Below the pieces are notes generated by a model. That model was not told the DNA's origin. It did not search any database and saw nothing but the letters and a program-made list of their open reading frames with translations. 64,000 bases of DNA from Malaya genurostris (Eukaryota > Arthropoda > Insecta > Diptera > Culicidae): assembly GCF_030247185.1 (NCBI RefSeq), contig NC_080572.1, forward strand, positions 234,299,336 to 234,363,335, given 5' to 3'. A program made the position numbers and the translations under genes. Each line of letters starts with the position of its first letter. Within the stretch, counting starts at the first letter, position 1. Below are positions 10,709-28,954 of this stretch, in pieces.

Positions 10709-10910
10709 CGATGATTTTTTGGAAAAAGATACACTGAGGGACAGGACTCGAACCTTGCTTCTTAAGCAATCCGTGCATACGCGTTACCATTTTTGCTACC
10801 TTGAGCTGTGGTAGACACGGCTCTACTTATCGTAATGCGTATGCACGGGTTGCATAAGAACGCAGGTTCGAGTGCTGCCTCTGAGTGTATCTTTTTTCCA
10901 AAAAATCATC
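10709..10910. repeat. palindrome made of two tRNA-Leu-like units
   Basis: The left arm starts GATGATTTTTTGGAAAAAGA and the right arm ends with its complement at about 10910. Each arm contains a tRNA-like segment with a B-box (GGTTCGAGTCC on the minus strand, GGTTCGAGTGC on the plus) and a seven-base loop carrying AAG, the Leu anticodon position. An A-box-like TGGTAACGCGTATGC is visible on the minus strand. The two units are head-to-head around a centre near 10805. Acceptor stems do not form well, so these are SINE-like or pseudo-tRNA sequences rather than a functional tRNA gene. Confidence 0.6.
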
Positions 10911-10984
10911 TTTTCTGTGAGTTTCTCATTCATTTAGCTTCTCTGAAATATGTTTCCACTCAGTCATTGCAAAAACTGTAAAAA

Positions 10985-11560
10985 AACCAACAGAATTCTG
11001 TTTTAGAACTCATTTTTAAAATCCAGGCTCATAAACTAGTTTTAAGATTCAGGCCCAGAATCAGAAATCAGTTCTAGAATTTAGTCTCAGAACTCATCTT
11101 CAGAATGTAGGTCTAGTATCTACACACTTAGAAAATGTTACATCTGCATAGATGCACATAAAAGGAGCGTCGCGATTCATTTACATTTACAACACAAAGC
11201 ATGTAAAAATCAGTCATATCATTAACTTCACAGTCAATAAAACTGAAGCTTACATCAATACAGACGCAAAATCTATATTTACATGTTAGTAGATGTAATA
11301 TTGTGTCATCACCGAAGAAATTACGGCACATTTGAATTTACGTCAAGCGTAAATTTCATTTTTTCTAAGAGTGTAGGTACACAACCCAGGTCTAGCATTG
11401 AGATTATGATCCTGATTCAGAGCAAAGGCAGTTCCAAGTTCTGATCAAAATTTAGCTTTAGGATCTGAATCTGGACTTGAATCTGGATCAGGATTATTAC
11501 TGATTAAGATCCAAGACCTGGAAGCTCCAATTCCGCCTTATCACATTCGAAATACATTTC
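10985..11560. repeat. continuation of the degenerate CAGAATTCAG-type array
   Basis: Same short-unit texture as 6935-8490 (AGAATTTAGTCTCAGAACTC and similar), interrupted by the MITE at 11123-11373. Non-coding. Confidence 0.55.
11123..11373. mobile_element. 251-bp MITE with TA duplication
   Basis: The ends CACACTTAGAAAATG and CATTTTTTCTAAGAGTG are imperfect inverted repeats flanked by TA (11121-11122 and 11374-11375). It has no coding capacity. The short Tc1/mariner-type target suggests mobilisation by an element of that superfamily, which is an inference. Confidence 0.65.
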
Positions 11561-11639
11561 ATTCGCGTTCAATTTCGATTAGTTTGTGAAGAAACATTTT
11601 TTAACGAGAACTTCTGTAATGTATTGATTTAAAAGTCCC

Positions 11640-13160
11640 GGGTCTAATAAAGAGAACACGATTTTTTTGGTTCAACATTAACTTTATTCATTAGCGTAAT
11701 CTCCGTCAAGAGCAATGCTATCATTCCAGCGCCGCTATGACATTTCAATGCCACTTTTGTAGAACGATTTTTTCTTTTGCCTCAAAATAGCCTCAGTTTC
11801 AGCGATAACCTCTTCATTCGTGTTAAATTTCTTACCGGTGAGCATTTTTTTTCAGGTCTGCGAACAGCCAGTAGTCGCTGGGAGTCAAATCTGCCGAATA
11901 CCGTGGATGTGGGAGCAATTCGAACTTCAATTCATGTAGTTTTGCGTTTGGTTTTGATTGACTTGTGACCAGTGCGGTAAAATTTCATTCTCAATCGAAT
12001 AATATCAGATGAAAATGAAATGAAAGTCAGCATAGCCCTATTAATTCATTTGACTTTTGCTGCCATTTTCAAGTGATGCTCCCAGAAATCATCGTCAGTT
12101 GAATAATCGTACTTAGTCATTTGAAGTTTTGCTTGCTCAGTTTCAAGTGCCAAGTAGTCTAGCTCCTTCATTTCCTTTGCTTTTGGTAGTGAGCAAGTTC
12201 GAATGAATATAATTTTAAATGTAGTAAAGTATTAAAAATGAAAACTGAAGCAATTAATTTATGTATATTCTGCGATTGATATTTCAGCTTTCAGATCTGG
12301 TTTGTCTTTCATCTATTATCTTAAACCAATTCGAATGTTTACATGAACCTCATTTGAAGGTTGCTCTTACACTATTGAAAGAGATATTTTGTTACTTCAA
12401 GAGATCAACTGACGGTAGTTAAACTGAGCCTCGATTAGAAGAGAAACTGATGAACTGAATGCTGCCCGTTCGGGCCGTCAGCAAACGTTGTGTGTGCCAG
12501 AGTGTGAAGTTTACTGGAGTAAAGAGATCTCGTCAATGTGTTCCACATTCAGTTTCAATTGAATTGAATGAAGTTTTACTGCACTGCTTGTGAATTCTTG
12601 CAATTTCAGCATTCAGACGTTCTAATACTGCTATATAATATTCACTGTTAATGGTATTTCCTTTCTCAAGATAGTCGATAAATATTACACCACGCACATC
12701 CCAAAATAGCGAGGCCATAACCTTTCCAGCCGATTGTTGTGCTTTTGGGCGCTTTGGACGAGTATCACCAGTTGCTGTCCACTCCGATGACGATCTTTTG
12801 ATTCCGGAGTGAAGTGAAGAATCCATGTTTAATCCATTGTGACATATCGACGCGAAAATTCCGGTTTGTTATGTTTAAACATGGCCAAACACTGCTCAGG
12901 ATCATCAACACGTTCGTTAAAGCCAACACGTTATTTTGATATCTTTACGATGTCAGTTAACTCACGCAACTTCACTTATCACTTTTCGATCATTCAAAAC
13001 GATTTTGTGGATTTTTTTAAATGTTTTTGGTGTTACCGCGTCATTTGGACGTCCACTGCGTTCTGCGTCATCGGTGTCTCTACGACCACGTTGGAAGTCA
13101 GAAAAACAACGTTTTATTGTTGTTTCTGATGCAGTAGAGTCAAGCCATTGCTTCACTAGA
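11640..13160 (-). mobile_element. decayed mariner (DD34D) element carrying a hAT-like insertion
   Basis: On the minus strand the mariner transposase is readable in pieces: S-E-T-T-I-K-R-C-F-S-D-F-Q-R-G near 13110; S-A-G-K-V-M-A-S-L-F-W-D near 12715 and F-I-D-Y-L-E-K-G near 12670; then L-L-P-H-P with S-A-D-L-T-P-S-D-Y-W-L-F near 11890. The C-terminus ends D-G-D-Y-A-N-E-stop near 11690. Several frameshifts are present, plus a stop near 11737. The segment holding the second catalytic Asp (H-Q-D-N-A-P in the family) is deleted. A 627-bp element is inserted at 11970-12596. Clean terminal repeats were not found. Dead copy. Confidence 0.8.
11970..12596. mobile_element. 627-bp hAT-like non-autonomous element
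   Basis: The ends are CAGTGCGGTAAAATTTCATT and the complement of a CAGTGCAGTAAAACTTCATT-type repeat. Flanking 8-mers CTTGTGAC (11962-11969) and CTTGTGAA (12597-12604) match at 7 of 8 positions. An 8-bp duplication and CAGTG ends are hallmarks of the hAT superfamily. No transposase is present. It interrupts the mariner above, so it is the younger insertion. Confidence 0.75.
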
Positions 13161-13341
13161 ACGGTATTTTTTACAACAAGAAGCAGTGTAAAATAAAAAT
13201 TTTCTCATCAAGAAGCAGTGTAAATTAAATTAAAAATTGAAAAGTTATTGTGTTACAGCAAATAAAATTAAAATTATTGTAGCACAATAACTCACAAACT
13301 AATGAATAGAAAACTGTCTTTTAAAGGTTAGTATTAACTGA
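13161..13341. other. short AT-rich spacer
   Basis: Contains a repeated AAGAAGCAGTGTAAA phrase (about 13178-13225), probably the decayed end of the mariner. Nothing else is seen. Confidence 0.35.
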
Positions 13342-20165
<6,824 letters not shown>

Positions 20166-20495
20166 CAGCATTCAATCATCAACTTGCACGATTTGATTGA
20201 TTGTAAACATGAAATATCTCGTGTTCCCATTGAGCCCTAAACGCATGTAAGCGCGAGGATAACAGACAACTGCTTCCAGGGGGGGGAATGGGTGCCCACA
20301 AAAATGATGAATGGAAAATCTAATATCACACGTGACTGACATTTCCCGAGCATTTCCTTCGACTTTTCAGCTGGTGCTCGTCGAATTTAGGTCAACCGTT
20401 GCAAATCGGTTTATCAAATACTGTACCGTCGCATTCCTTTTCTAAACAGAAGTCTAAAGCAAGCCCCCTCTTTCTTCGTTTTTCCGCCATTGCAG

Positions 20496-20552
20496 AGAAA
20501 TAGCCACCAGCGGAATCTCAAAAGTACGATTATTTCCACGTTCATCAAGAGG
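20496..20552 (+). other. fdl: fdl exon 1, 5' untranslated part
   Basis: A CT-rich tract (CCCCCTCTTTCTTCGTTTTTCC) and the CAG ending at 20495 look like a splice acceptor. The exon would then start at 20496, and the ATG at 20490 would be intronic. These 57 nt stay open in the fdl frame, so an upstream exon ending in phase 0 could extend the N-terminus (see 5111-5162). Confidence 0.5.
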
Positions 20553-23500
20553 ATGGCATTCACCGGGTCGCTTCGGAAGACGCTGTTTGGACTGCTGCTG
20601 GTGATGGTCTTCCTGGTGATGTTCCTGTACTGGAACGAGAATCAAAGTTCGCTGAAACCGGCCGGATCATCGATTCTGTTCGCGGGTATATTCAACCGGG
20701 ACGGCGGTGGAGGCGGTGTCGGAAGTTTGCTGGGTGGAGCGCTGCCACTGCCGAAGATAAGGTAATTTTATTTTTTGCTCAGTATCAGTATTCAGTGTTT
20801 ATTGTTATACCTTCGGAGCTATTTTTGCTATACAACAATAGATAGCTGTACGATAACCCACTCGTAGTTTTGGTAATGCAGGTCAGTTACATGATTATTC
20901 ATAGCTCACATTTAAGTTTACAAACTTTTTTTCATGATCACTCAGTAAAAGATACGGTTATGTTTGATAAAACGATTAAAGTCGATTATTTGAATATCAA
21001 TATTTAGTCTAAGAGCTTTTTGGTGCCTCTACAGGGAGACTCAAAATTTGCTGCGACACTTCCAAAGTTGCATATTCTTTTAAGCAGGGAAGGCCGTGGC
21101 AAAAATGGCTACTCACTATAATGTCACATAACATCGGCTAAGCCCTCTATACGTGGGCCCGAGCATTAGCTACAGTTGGCTTACCTTATGATCAAAAAAG
21201 AACCGGAATTTTATTAAAAACGCAAAATTTCAATTTTTATTAAATTTCTTTATTATCGCCTTCAAAGTACTCTCCTCCTGCCAATGTGGTAGAAACAGGT
21301 GGGGCAAACACAATTCTTTTGTGTTAGTGAAATTAACTTTGCTTCAGCCAAGTAAAACTAAAAACCACGTGCTTGCTTTCGTCACATCTTTCGGACTAGT
21401 TGGCATTGAATATTGAACTATTTACTAAATTTTAATTACCAACGCAAGCAAGCCATGTGCTCTGCCACACCTGTTTATATCACATTGTCCTCCTGCGGCA
21501 ATACATGCATGCCAACGCTTGATCCAATTTTCCATACAAGTTTTATAGGCCGCCGAAGGTATGGCCTTTAGTTCACGCAGCGAATTCTCCTTTATGGTCT
21601 CTATGTTCTCAAAACGCGTTTCCCGCAATGGCAATTTGAGTCTGGGGAAGAGGAAAAAGTCACACGGGGCCATATCTGGAGAGTACGGTGCTTGGTTGAT
21701 GATATTGGTTGAGTTTTTGGCCAAAAACTGCGACACAACCAACGCTGTGTGAGCCGGCGCATTATCGTGGTGTAAGCTTTTTTGGCACTAGCCGAGAAGC
21801 GACGCGTTTCAAACCCAAAACATCAGTTAAAATGTGTTCGGCTGATCCATAAGAGATGCCCAACAACACAGCAATCTCTCTAATCGGTACAGAACGATTT
21901 TGCAACACGATTTGCTTCGCCGATTCAATGTAACAATGTTTTCTTCAGTAACAGATGTTGGGCGGCCAGGGATCTCATCATGATCCAAGCTTGTACGACC
22001 ACATTTGAAGCGTTTATACCACTCGTATGCCTGTGTTTTTCCTAGACACGATTAACCAAAGGCCTTTTCTAACATTTTCAACGTTTCGGAACATTTAAAT
22101 CCATTTGCAATACAAAATTTGACGCACGCACGTTGTTCTACATTTTCATCCATTATAAAAATCGCCACACGAAAATTTTTCAACTTCTTTGTATAGACGC
22201 CAAACAAAAACTAATCGTACGATATGCGTCAAAATTTGACAGAATGTGTATAAAAGTGTTGCCAACGTTGAGAGAATAAAAGTCTACCGAATGGACAAGC
22301 ACGGGAATTTTAAAATGAAAATTCCGGTTCTTTTTTTATCATAAGGTACAAATAAGAATAAAACACTTTTTGGCACATCATCAAGTGACAGGTTTACTTT
22401 CTTTGCGCTATCTTCCTATCACTGCGATACGATTATAATAGTTCTCATCAGTTATGAGAAAATAAACAAAGAGAAACAACGAGTCATTTGCTGAAGAGTT
22501 TTTAATAAAAAAAATCACTGGCGATTTGATGAATTTCTAAGTTGTGATGGAGAACTTGATTTAATTTTCGCAGCAAAAATTGTCGCAGCCATTTTGTTCT
22601 AAACTTTTATCTTATATGTTTGGCACTTAGTATTGTCGGGGAAAATAAAGATTATTGTGAAAACATATATACATCAATGTGGTGACACTTCAAACTAACA
22701 TGTTATGACATTGGAGTGTGTATGCAATTACGAACTTTTTTCTAATGTGCAAAGCATACTGTATCAACGAGTGTACACTTTCGATTGAAATGTGATGAAG
22801 TTTACGTAAGTCATGTGACGACATACTTAAAACTTATGCACTAAACTTTTGAAGCACGAATCAAACAAATTTGCTTTATGAGTGAATCTGAAAAATAAAA
22901 ATGTGTTTAGAAAAAAATAGTTTCAAAAAGTGTCGATTTTTATCAGTGTATGACTCAATAGCAGGCTATGAGACCAAGAGACCTTTTATTTATCGCTAAT
23001 GTCGTTTTCTGTTTTGGGTTCGCACTAAGCAACTGGAATTTGAACAAACCTGATATAAAAGCCAGGTTCGAAATTGACTCGATTTTCAGTTCAACGATGT
23101 TGAAACTAGGTTCGAAACGGGTGATTAGTCTGTATTCTGCCGCGCAATCCGAGCGGCGTGCGTCGAGTATTGGAGGGGTGTTTCTTTTTTTTCACAATTA
23201 GAAAATAATAATTTTTTTTTCTCCTGTTCTTCTTTAAACTTTTATTTACTGTTATTAATTCACAATTAAGACTTTTACACAGTGGTAGCAAAGTACACAA
23301 TGTTATCAAATTTTCCCCAAAAACCGTTATCACTCGTTATCTTTTTTCGGTAACACTAAAGTTGATCTACGCTTCTTGTGCTGCATGTTTTGTTCATGAA
23401 AAATAGCTATTATCCCTCAGTGAATGTATCTTCTTCCACTTGCTACCATCAGGCTGTGTGCTGACAAATCTGATATTTACTTTTATTTATCACTATTCAA

Positions 23501-26500
23501 AACTGCTTTTTCATTTACTTTTCTTTACGTTTCGTCTTAGACTCGTCAGTGCAGAGCAGTTCAAATTGAACTGTTTAATGCACACTTAAACAGTTCAACT
23601 TGAACCACTAAGCAGACGTAAAGTTATTGCTATTTGCAAAACACTTATTAATTGGCACCGAAGTGCCATGTCTTTGCTGATGTGCCGAACAAATGTTCTG
23701 CTTTTTCATGTTTTTCTGTCCGCCACATTTAGCGGATTTTTTTCCTACAACGATATTATACACGGAATGGTACTACTTGAAAAACGATTGTTAACACATT
23801 GACCACTGACTGACGGACTACTATCCGTACTCTATCCGATAACTGATTGACTGTCTACGGTTCGACGCCCGAGACTTACGGATATTTTCCGCGAACTCTC
23901 TGAAACTGACTACTGATTGGTTCTTCCCAACTATGGGTTTTTAAGCTCCTAACATTTAATTTCGGGTGAAGCCCGAAGATTTTAGTACAAGCTGAGCTTG
24001 CGATTTTAAGCAGAAAGTTCATCCGACTTTCTCCCGAAGTTCTACCAAAAGCCGAGACCACTGTCACAATGCCAGTGGCAGTAACTAGTGTCCGTGTTTT
24101 GTTTCTACATCATTTTTGCGTTGACTAATGCTCGGAAATGTCCATGTTTTTATAACAAAGCTAATACGTGAATGTTGCAGTTACGCTGATAAGAAGTGTA
24201 TCGATAAGTAGTTAGCAACATTCAAACAGTTATTACACTGAAATGGATTAATTTTTTGCAGCGTGTTTTGCGGTGACATGTTTGTTTACATGTCAATAAT
24301 AGCTGTGCAATCGATTGATGAAGATGCCGAAAAAGTCCCTGGCACAGCAAGTTTAAGCCAAAACAAGAGCGCGAAAACTGTATAACAGGATTCTACAGAA
24401 TAAAGACGGATGCATCCTGATCGACTACGAAACCTACGTCAAGGAAGACTCTCGAGCGCTGCCTGGACCGCAATATTATACGAAATCGGTATACCAGGAC
24501 CTGGACGACGCTGACACCACGGTGACAATGGAAAAGTTTGGGCAGAAGGTGTTGGTCTGGCAAGCAATTTGTACCTGTGGTTTGCGGTCGTCGATTTTCT
24601 TCACGAAGGGCACAATTAACGCCAAGGTGTACGAGGAAGAATGTTTGAAGAAAAGAATGCTGCCACTGTACAGAGATCATAAGGCCCTCCTATCTTCTGG
24701 CCGGATTTGGCTTCAGCCCACTACGCCAACTCCGTTCTACAGTGGTTGTCAAAAAATAATGTACAATTCGTGGAAAAGGACATCAACCCACCGAACTGTC
24801 CGGATCTTCGGCCAATTGAAAGGTATTGAGCAATTGTCAAGCGGCACTTTCGGAAGGATGGTACAGTTTCCCAAAACATGCAGGAGTTAAAAAAAAACTG
24901 CTGTTAGATATAGCAGTTTAAAAATGATCTGTTTTTGAACTAGTTTTGCTCATAACTTCGGTTCAGAAAACGCTACCTGAATGCGCTAGTCATTAAAATA
25001 CTGGTTTCAACAAACTAAAAGATATTCAAAGACACCAAAAACGAGAAGTGAAAAATAAGAAAGCTAGAGCAAAAAATCTGATTTTCTTAGGAACACCCTA
25101 AGTTGCTCTATTAAAATAGCTGTAACACTAAAACCTTTAGAGATACTACAATAGTGTTTTCGGTAAAGTTGCTTGATATAAGTTTTCCTACAAATTCGCC
25201 GAAGGGTGCAGTCCTTTATCTCAACACATACGAAAAATAATTTTTGGATCACCCTAATAATAAGAACCACCCTACTACCATATGCTTCAAAATATGGCTT
25301 ATCTTTCACTGATCATTTGTTCTGAAGACATCATAGCTCTAAAGTATAAGGTTAAGCCACAAATGTTTTTGTCTCCCTAAATTGTTGATCCGGACCACTG
25401 TGCATTGGTTGGTGAGCTCTTTTTTATGTTTTATTTTCATACTACCGGCCCTTATTACCAGTGTGAAGTGAAAATTAAGTGGAGTGAACGTATCCCAATT
25501 GGGTTTCACACGATGACAACAAATGAACGGTAAATCGAGTCCATATTTGACGTTTATTGGTGGTCTGTGTACAACGGATTACTGTGGAATGAGATAAAAT
25601 ATTGTAGAATAGAACGAAATAATAATGACTTAACCAATGAGCAAACCGCTGATAGCTGTCAAACGATGTTCATCCAGTTTGTATTGTAAGGATGTATCGT
25701 TTGGGATCTGATAGGTGAGATGGTCATATACGGGATAGGTCATATACGAGAACCATTAGTTATAGTGAGATCTGTTATCTCTGTTTGATAGATTAATTTC
25801 AGAAGTAACATGAAATTTGGAGCATTTTGTTTCGCTAAAACAGCAGTATTGAACCACTTCCGAACTACAGCTATGCGTTATTGCTTCTTAGAGACGAGGC
25901 AAAGACTTTGTATTCGATTTTATCACAATTCATTTATTGAAAGTCGAGTGATTGCTAAAATAACATGCTGACTCTACTAATGAGATGACTATTGGCACAC
26001 CAATTTTAGTTAGGATTTATTAGGGTAGAAATAGTAACTCAATGTTGTAATACTTGCGTGTGGAATACATGTAGGTATGTATGCATGTGTGTATGTGTGT
26101 GTGTGCCTGTGTGTATGTATGTATGTATATGTTTTTGTGTGTATGTACAATATACATTTTACCGTGCCTTTGGGTGCGTTGTATCAAATTGGTAGTGATG
26201 TATTTCGATTGTGAGTCAGTGTACACCAGATGCCCTAAAGTGCCTGAGCGGATGGTAACACTGTCAAGGATCAACCGAAGATAACGAAATGTGAACATGC
26301 TGTAGTCATACTTATGGGACCCAAGTGTCAATATAATTTAAATAAAAAACGCATGTCCTCAGTTCTTTTCTGTCAAACCATCATGGCCGGCCTTACAAAG
26401 ATGTTATTAAACAACACTAATCCTTTTTCTTCGGAACTGAGAATGAATAAGAAAGCTGAAAAATTGGAAAATAATTTAATTAACACTCCTACTTTTTCTA

Positions 26501-28954
26501 CAATACTAGCAAATTCAAAGGAAAATTTGCTAAGGGCGCTGCACGGGCTTCAAACAAACGGTTTGACATCAGTTAGGGTGGAAACTGGATTAGGTTTGGC
26601 ATCAAGTGAAAACGACAAGTTTGACAAAAAAGATCCAGCCATCTCCGAGAAATTCGAGTGCATAATATTGTTACATACATAAATGAACTGAGTCAAATGG
26701 TATATGACACTCGGCTTTCCGAGTCTCGGTTCTAAAGTAGATTTTTACAGTGATTGCATAGAATTTCTTTATGAGAAAGACTACAGCTGATTACCTCAAC
26801 GGAATTTTCTGCTAGGAATCGATCGTTCAAGGAACTTCAACGCATTCATAGTTTACTATATTATGTTTTTCTATTTTCCTTCGCAGCCCACCGGAGCGGA
26901 TGTGGACCTACAAGTGCGTCAACAATCGCTGCCTTCGACAGCACTATGTCGGCACAGATCATCCGGACAGCAGCGGTGCCGGAAAGCGCATCCCGTTCCT
27001 CACCTGTACCATGACCTGCGGACCCATCAACATATGGCCGCAACCAACGGGGAAAGCAACGATCGGCAGTAAAGCGTCCCGCTTTCGGCTAGCTGATATT
27101 TTTGTACACATTAAAACTAGCTTCAACCCGGTCGAAAGTTTGCTCCGAGAAGCTTTCGGAGTGTTCCGTGAAGAACTGCGAGCGGTTTTGGTGGCTCACG
27201 GTGTTCCTAGAGATAGTGTGGATAATTTTTCCTTGACCGAAGGCAGTGAGGTTACCAAGGGACGAAATTCGGATGCCGGAATTTCCGAGGATCCGGGAAC
27301 GATTCGCTTCTACAAACCAGTAGATGAAAACCGGTACGACATTGATAAGTTTGATGTGCGAATCACAGTGCAAAAATCTCCGGAAACTCACTTGACCCTG
27401 CATACCGATGAAAGTTACAATTTAACTGTCACACGTAAGAGTTTTCTTTTTTGCTTAATACCGACATGATTATATCGATAGTCTATCTTTCCTTCCGACA
27501 GATACTGCACGTACCTTAACGGTAAAAATATTTGCCTTCAGCTTTTTTGGAGCAAAGCACGCTCTCACGACACTGCAACAATTGGTTTGGTTCGATGACG
27601 AAGAGCGTATTCTGAAAGTACTCAACAAAGCCTTAATCGAAGATGTGCCAAGATTTAAGTAAGTAGTACCGAAACATGACAACATGAAGTTATTGCCAAC
27701 GTTAAATGTCATGTTTTCTCTTTTCGTTCAGCTTCCGTGGCCTTATGTTGGATACATCGAGACACTACTTCTCGGTAGAGTCGATAAAACGAACGCTAGT
27801 GGGAATGTCGCACTCCAAACTGAATCGTTTTCACTGGCACATTACGGATTCGCAAAGTTTCCCGCTAGTGTCCAAACATTACCCTCAGCTGGCTCATTAT
27901 GGGGCCTACTCGGACAAGGAAGTGTACACGACCGATGATGTGAAAGAAATTGTCAATTTTGCCAAAGTTCGTGGCATTCAGATCATACCGGAAATAGACG
28001 CACCGGCTCACGCGGGCAATGGCTGGGACTGGGGACCGAAGCATAATATGGGTGAACTAAGTCTGTGTATCAACCAGCAACCGTGGAGCTACTATTGCGG
28101 GGAGCCTCCGTGCGGTCAGCTGAACCCGAAAAATAACAACACCTATCTGATTCTTCAACGGCTGTACGAAGAGCTGTTGGATCTGACGGGACCGCTGGAT
28201 TACTTTCACCTGGGTGGCGATGAGGTGAATCTAGAATGCTGGCAGCAGCACTTCAACGAATCGGACATGCGAACCCTCTGGTGTGATTTTATGCAGCAGG
28301 CCTATCATCGGCTGCAGGTTGCTAACCAAGGGATCGCACCAAAGTTGGTTGCCGTTTGGTCCAGTGGATTGACCAGCTATCCCTGTCTTTCGAAGAATGC
28401 CTACGCCGTTCAAATTTGGGGCGGTAGCAAATGGCAGGAAAACTATCAACTGATAAACGCTGGCTTCAATTTGGTGATATCGCACGTGGACGCGTGGTAC
28501 TTGGACTGCGGGTTTGGCAGTTGGCGATCTACTGGTGAGTATTTTTCTATTCGAATCCCGGGCTACAAATGATCGCCATTGTTTTTTTTGCTGTTTCCAT
28601 CTAGCCGAAGGTGCCTGCTCGCCGTACCGGAACTGGCAGACAGTTTACAAGCACCGACCGTGGGACGAAATGAAGCTAACCTCGCTACAGATGCGTCAGA
28701 TTCTCGGTGGCGAAGCTTGCCTCTGGACCGAACAGGTAGATGAATCGACACTGGATTCGCGCGTATGGCCACGGGCGGCAGCCCTCGCCGAGCGGCTGTG
28801 GACCGATCCGGTCGAAGAGATCTACAGCGAATCCGTACCGAAGGAAACCTTCAATCGGATGTCGGTCTTCCGCAATCATCTGCTCGAGCTGGGCCTCCGG
28901 GCCGAACCAATCTTTCCCAAGTATTGTGCCCAGAACCAGGACGAGTGTGTATGA
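20553..28954 (+). CDS. fdl: fused lobes, beta-N-acetylglucosaminidase (GH20)
   Basis: Exons: 20553-20761, 26887-27434, 27502-27658, 27732-28534, 28605-28954. All junctions are GT/AG, phases match, and the total is 2067 nt (688 residues). In Drosophila FDL trims the terminal GlcNAc from N-glycan cores in the Golgi. Residues 1-8 are cytosolic. A signal anchor covers about 9-27 (L-L-L-V-M-V-F-L-V-M-F-L-Y-W) and is followed by a Gly-rich stem. The GH20 N-terminal domain includes W-T-Y-K-C-V-N-N-R-C and N-I-W-P-Q-P-T. The barrel starts at R-G-L-M-L-D-T-S-R-H (about 307). The catalytic Asp-Glu pair is D468-E469 in H-L-G-G-D-E-V. W-Y-L-D-C-G-F-G and A-A-A-L-A-E-R-L-W complete the active site. The anchor rather than a cleaved signal, and the ending K-Y-C-A-Q-N-Q-D-E-C, favour FDL over chitinolytic hexosaminidases. 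The start aligns with the FDL N-terminus. No disruption is seen. Confidence 0.95.
21184..22346 (-). mobile_element. mariner DD34D element in fdl intron
   Basis: The inverted repeat CCTTATGATCAAAAAAGAAC starts at 21184; its complement ends at 22346. TA lies at 21182-21183 and 22347-22348. The minus strand has transposase pieces: near 22150 M-D-E-N-V-E-Q-R; near 21755 H-H-D-N-A-P-A-H-T; near 21670 Y-S-P-D-M-A-P-C-D-F-F. 34 residues lie between the last two Asp, the mariner spacing. Stops, frameshifts and internal deletion inactivate it. About 200 bp at 21276-21480 separates the W-H-A-C-I-A-A-G-G C-terminus from the end and looks inserted. A second copy of the family is 43511-45955. Confidence 0.85.
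21425..22152 (-). pseudogene. mariner DD34D transposase remnant
   Basis: From ATG 22152 the HTH region is recognisable (K-C-S-E-T-L-K-M-L-E-K-A-F-G, with a stop beyond it). The middle of the catalytic domain with the first Asp is missing. The longest intact piece (down to 21425) covers the last two catalytic Asp and the C-terminal W-I-K-R-W-H-A-C-I. Non-functional. Confidence 0.75.
23520..23630. repeat. palindromic AGTTCAA-TTGAACT motif repeat
   Basis: CAGTTCAAATTGAACTG-like palindromes occur twice in a row, flanked by GACTCGTCAGTGCA and AGACGTAAAG phrases. Related blocks lie at 3400-3480, 30405-30440 and 38525-38600. The family is unnamed here. Confidence 0.5.
24192..24900 (+). mobile_element. 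DD37E element, second lineage, 3'-truncated (copy D)
   Basis: The left end AGAAGTGTATCGATAAGTAG follows a TA (24190-24191) and matches copy C. The transposase N-terminal half is deleted: the sequence jumps near 24320 from the 5' UTR to the segment K-M-P-K-K-S-L. The catalytic region follows, with a frameshift near 24685 (around R-D-H-K-A-L-L) and a stop at 24828. The element stops abruptly at about 24900 within the poly-A-like run after Q-E-L-K. The first catalytic Asp motif reads D-Y-E-T-Y instead of D-D-E-T-Y. Confidence 0.85.
26066..26145. repeat. TG/TATG microsatellite
   Basis: Imperfect GTATG/TGTG repeats in fdl intron 1. Confidence 0.85.
26640..26800 (+). repeat. family R fragment in fdl intron 1
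   Basis: Contains CCATCTCCGAGAAATTCGAG, ACTGAGTCAAATGGTATATG, CTCGGCTTTCCGAGTCTCGG and a TTTATGAGAAAGAC end, all signature phrases of the R repeats. Confidence 0.6.

Larger units (their letters stand above)
20762..26886 (+). other. fdl: fdl intron 1 (6.1 kb), transposon-filled
   Basis: Donor AAG|GTAATT, acceptor TTCGCAG|CCC, phase 2. It contains a mariner (21184-22346), a DD37E fragment (24192-24900), a TG-rich microsatellite (26066-26145) and an R-family fragment (26640-26800). The stretches 22350-24190 and 24900-26060 hold AT-rich, unclassified repeat-like DNA with no gene. Confidence 0.85.

Noticed and set aside
10709..10910. Functional tRNA-Leu gene
   Set aside because: The B-box is good, but the acceptor and D stems do not pair and the unit is duplicated as a palindrome.
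20490..20552. Start of fdl at ATG 20490
   Set aside because: That ATG overlaps the likely splice acceptor CAG at 20493-20495. ATG 20553 directly precedes the signal anchor and matches the family N-terminus.
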